A program made the translations under genes and the position numbers. The notes below the pieces were generated by a model, which worked only from the letters and a program-made list of their open reading frames with translations, was not told the origin of the DNA and searched no databases. Source: Saprospirales bacterium GYS_P2D (GTDB lineage Bacteria; Bacteroidota; Bacteroidia; Chitinophagales; Saprospiraceae). From it: a stretch of DNA of 64,000 nucleotides. Location: the NCBI GenBank assembly GCA_009833045.1, contig WUUP01000001.1:489586-553585 (forward strand), written 5' to 3'. Positions 61,985-64,000 of the stretch are shown one piece after another. Within the stretch, counting starts at the first letter, position 1, and each line of letters opens with the position of its first letter.

Positions 61985-64000
61985 CTAAAAATCCAACTCT
62001 ATCGTATCACCAGGCTTAAATCCTTCTTCTCCGTCCTGAGGTTCATTTTTACTTTCTTCGACCTTAGGTTTGGCAGATTCTTTTAGCTTGATCGATAGAA
62101 TCTTATACTCTCCCAGCTTATTGCCAATGGCTTTCCAGCCTTTGATATCTATGAATTCTGCCAAGTTCAGTGCCTCTTCATGTTTTTCACCACCGACCTT
62201 GTAGCTATACTTGACGACTGGTTGATCCACTGATGTAGCGAAATACAGCTTAGATCCATTGGCGTCTGAGATAAACTTGAAGCGCTCTCCTACCGTACTG
62301 GTTTCGATGTTGAATCGTTTGACCATCGTCCAGCCCTTCTCGCCTTCATAGTGTACGGCTGACACGACAGAGTCTTTGTCGATCATTCTTACTTCTATGA
62401 GGTTATTGACATCGATCTTGCTATCGAGCTCTGGCTCTCGTATCTCGTAGGTACCATTAGAGTAGATCGCCAGTATCTGATGACCGGTATCAAAGGCTCC
62501 GAGATAGTCACCACGTTCTTCTTTATTGAGTCGTCCGCTGACTTCATCCATCCAGATCTTCATCGCACCAAGAGTAGACTTCCCTACCTCCAACTGTACG
62601 ATCTTCTTGATTGGATATTTAGTCACCACATTTCCTCCAGCTGCTCGCCCCTTGATAGCAAGCTCTCCAAAATCATATTCAAACACTTTTTTCTTAGCAC
62701 TACAGCCTGGAGTGAGGGTCACCTGCACAGTCTCTGCTTCTCCATTTGCATATGCTTCGAAGTATAATAATTTTGATTTGCTGCCTCCTTTCATCAGCTC
62801 GTAGTCCTTGTTTCGAGTGATCGCTGACACGTTGAATCTTTTAGCCATGGCCCTACCATTTTCGCCATTGACATAGATCATATTATAGGTAGTACGCTCA
62901 TCTCCTTTTTTCCATACAGCAGCATGAAGAATACCTTTCCCTACAAACACCTTATCACCTATCTGAGCTACTTGAAAAGTTCCATCCTTCTTAAATACGA
63001 TAATATCATCGATATCTGAGCAATCACAGATATACTCATCTTTCTTGAGGGAAGTCCCGATGAATCCCTCTTTACGATCTATATAAAGTTTTGCATTATT
63101 CGCTACGACCTTAGTAGCAGCTATCGTCTCAAATGACGTAATCTCGGTACGGCGCTCTCTGCCTTTACCATATTTCTCTAAGAGTCGCTCAAAATAAGCT
63201 ATGGCAAAATCTGTAAGATTGGCTAAGTCATACTTTACCTGCTCGAGGTCAGCCAATAGCTTGGCCATAGCCTCCTCATGCTTAAACTTATTGTACTTTG
63301 AGATCCTACGTATACGTATCTCAGTGAGCTTGATGAGATCCTCCTCTGTAATCTCTCTCATGAGCTGGATGCGATCATCACCCTTAGACGGATCATCTGG
63401 TGTAGCGACATACTTTCTGAGTCCTTTATCGATGATCTTCAGTGCCTCTTCAAATGATTCTGCCTCCTCGATATCTCGATAGATACGATTTTCGATGAAA
63501 ATCTTCTCGAGACTGGCCATATGCCATTTTTCTTCGAGCTCACCTTTTTTGATCTCAAGCTCCTGACGGAGAAGTTCTTTGGTATTATTAGTACAGATCT
63601 GGAGGATCTCTTCTACTGTGAGAAAGTGTGGCTTATCATCGATGATCACACAAGCATTAGGAGAGATAGATACTTCACAGTTAGTGAATGCATATAGCGC
63701 ATCCATTGTCACCTCAGGAGACACCCCTGTAGGCAGATCGATCTGGATCTCTACATCACGAGCAGTATTGTCGACGATCTTTTTGATCTTAATAGTTCCC
63801 TTTTCATTTGCCTTGAGCACACTATCGATCATAGAGCCTGTATTGACTCCATAGGGTAGCTCTTTGATGAGAAGGGTCGACTTATCAGCGATTTCAATAC
63901 GAGCACGGACCTTGATCTTTCCACCACGTTTACCTCCATTATATTCTGAGACATCAGCCAGCCCTCCAGTGAGAAAATCTGGATAAAGCTTCACTTTCTT
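61985..64000 (-). CDS. parC: DNA topoisomerase IV subunit A, 5' part outside window
   Basis: 672 codons are present; the frame is open to the right edge, so the N-terminal domain with the catalytic tyrosine is missing. The visible part covers the tower and C-terminal propeller: FLTGGLADVSEYNGGKRGGK, IKELPYGVNTGSMIDSV, LHEILK-like LEKIFIENRIYRDIEE, and a C-terminal region of GyrA-type blades (KDSVVSAVHYEGEKGWTMV, GDYLGAFDTGHQILAIYSNG). The acidic C-terminus (EGFKPGDTIELDF) is common in Bacteroidota ParC. The enzyme unlinks daughter chromosomes. GyrA is the alternative call, but the blade sequence without the GyrA box favours ParC. Confidence 0.88.
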   Translation of the reverse strand, partial: KKVKLYPDFLTGGLADVSEYNGGKRGGKIKVRARIEIADKSTLLIKELPYGVNTGSMIDSVLKANEKGTIKIKKIVDNTARDVEIQIDLPTGVSPEVTMDALYAFTNCEVSISPNACVIIDDKPHFLTVEEILQICTNNTKELLRQELEIKKGELEEKWHMASLEKIFIENRIYRDIEEAESFEEALKIIDKGLRKYVATPDDPSKGDDRIQLMREITEEDLIKLTEIRIRRISKYNKFKHEEAMAKLLADLEQVKYDLANLTDFAIAYFERLLEKYGKGRERRTEITSFETIAATKVVANNAKLYIDRKEGFIGTSLKKDEYICDCSDIDDIIVFKKDGTFQVAQIGDKVFVGKGILHAAVWKKGDERTTYNMIYVNGENGRAMAKRFNVSAITRNKDYELMKGGSKSKLLYFEAYANGEAETVQVTLTPGCSAKKKVFEYDFGELAIKGRAAGGNVVTKYPIKKIVQLEVGKSTLGAMKIWMDEVSGRLNKEERGDYLGAFDTGHQILAIYSNGTYEIREPELDSKIDVNNLIEVRMIDKDSVVSAVHYEGEKGWTMVKRFNIETSTVGERFKFISDANGSKLYFATSVDQPVVKYSYKVGGEKHEEALNLAEFIDIKGWKAIGNKLGEYKILSIKLKESAKPKVEESKNEPQDGEEGFKPGDTIELDF

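Noticed and set aside
61962-61986. Inverted repeat AGGAGGAG / CTCCTCCT between the holin-like gene and parC as a terminator
   Set aside because: Eight pairs only, and no T run on either strand; it also overlaps the parC stop.
1-64000. tRNA or rRNA genes, CRISPR arrays, prophage or insertion sequences
   Set aside because: I searched the gaps by eye for T-loop sequences, repeat-spacer patterns and transposase or integrase signatures and saw none. The holin-like protein alone does not indicate a phage.

Overview
The window reads as a chromosomal stretch of a free-living Bacteroidota, probably of the Saprospiraceae type, although the rank below phylum is a guess. Support comes from two SusC/SusD outer-membrane uptake loci, a C-terminal type IX secretion (T9SS) sorting domain, a Bacteroidota-type arginine pathway using an N-acyl-ornithine carbamoyltransferase, and promoters of the TTTG / TAnnTTTG form. 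I see no tRNA or rRNA gene, CRISPR array, prophage or insertion sequence. Most of the window is core metabolism.

Layout. 1-9144 (minus): end of one SusC/SusD locus, then a complete second SusC/SusD/lipoprotein locus. 9453-11903: a secreted T9SS metalloprotease. 11983-17757: housekeeping genes pdxJ, a CPBP protease, cdsA, hemH, surE, a small membrane protein and lpxB. 17827-24049: two secreted zinc proteases, topA and a secreted protein of unknown function. 24081-28231: proB, an alpha/beta hydrolase, an Smr protein, an EamA transporter, a response regulator and a VOC protein. 28296-34264 (minus): a TPR histidine kinase, a beta-propeller exoprotein, an unusual regulator joining a LuxR-type helix-turn-helix to a membrane segment and an exported domain, and a 55-residue ORF overlapping it. 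34399-39354: a CocE-type hydrolase, MscS channel, adhesin-head repeat protein, DUF1415-like protein and dienelactone hydrolase. 39523-46149: a GltD-like flavoprotein with a two-subunit 2-oxoacid oxidoreductase, an omega-amidase and alr. 46147-46262 (minus): a predicted small RNA with promoter and terminator. 46425-48233: a patatin and an IPTL-CTERM-like protein. 48340-57984: the arginine operon. 58487-60685: metZ and metX. 60691 to the end: cvfB, a holin-like membrane protein and a partial topoisomerase IV subunit A gene.

The arginine operon is the most interesting region. It starts behind a terminator with a good promoter and a predicted 23-codon leader peptide that has six Arg codons among its last ten. 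It continues with a GNAT acyltransferase fused to ArgG, then argC, argD, argF', a toxin-antitoxin pair whose toxin seems to carry a one-base frameshift, argB, argE, an AT-rich lipoprotein gene and argH. The leader suggests ribosome-mediated sensing of arginine. The fused acyltransferase is a candidate for the first pathway enzyme, and an Ala in the specificity position of ArgF' suggests succinylated rather than acetylated intermediates. The predicted small RNA downstream of alr is the other candidate for an undescribed element: promoter spacing, two hairpins and a terminator that pairs perfectly only on the minus strand all agree.
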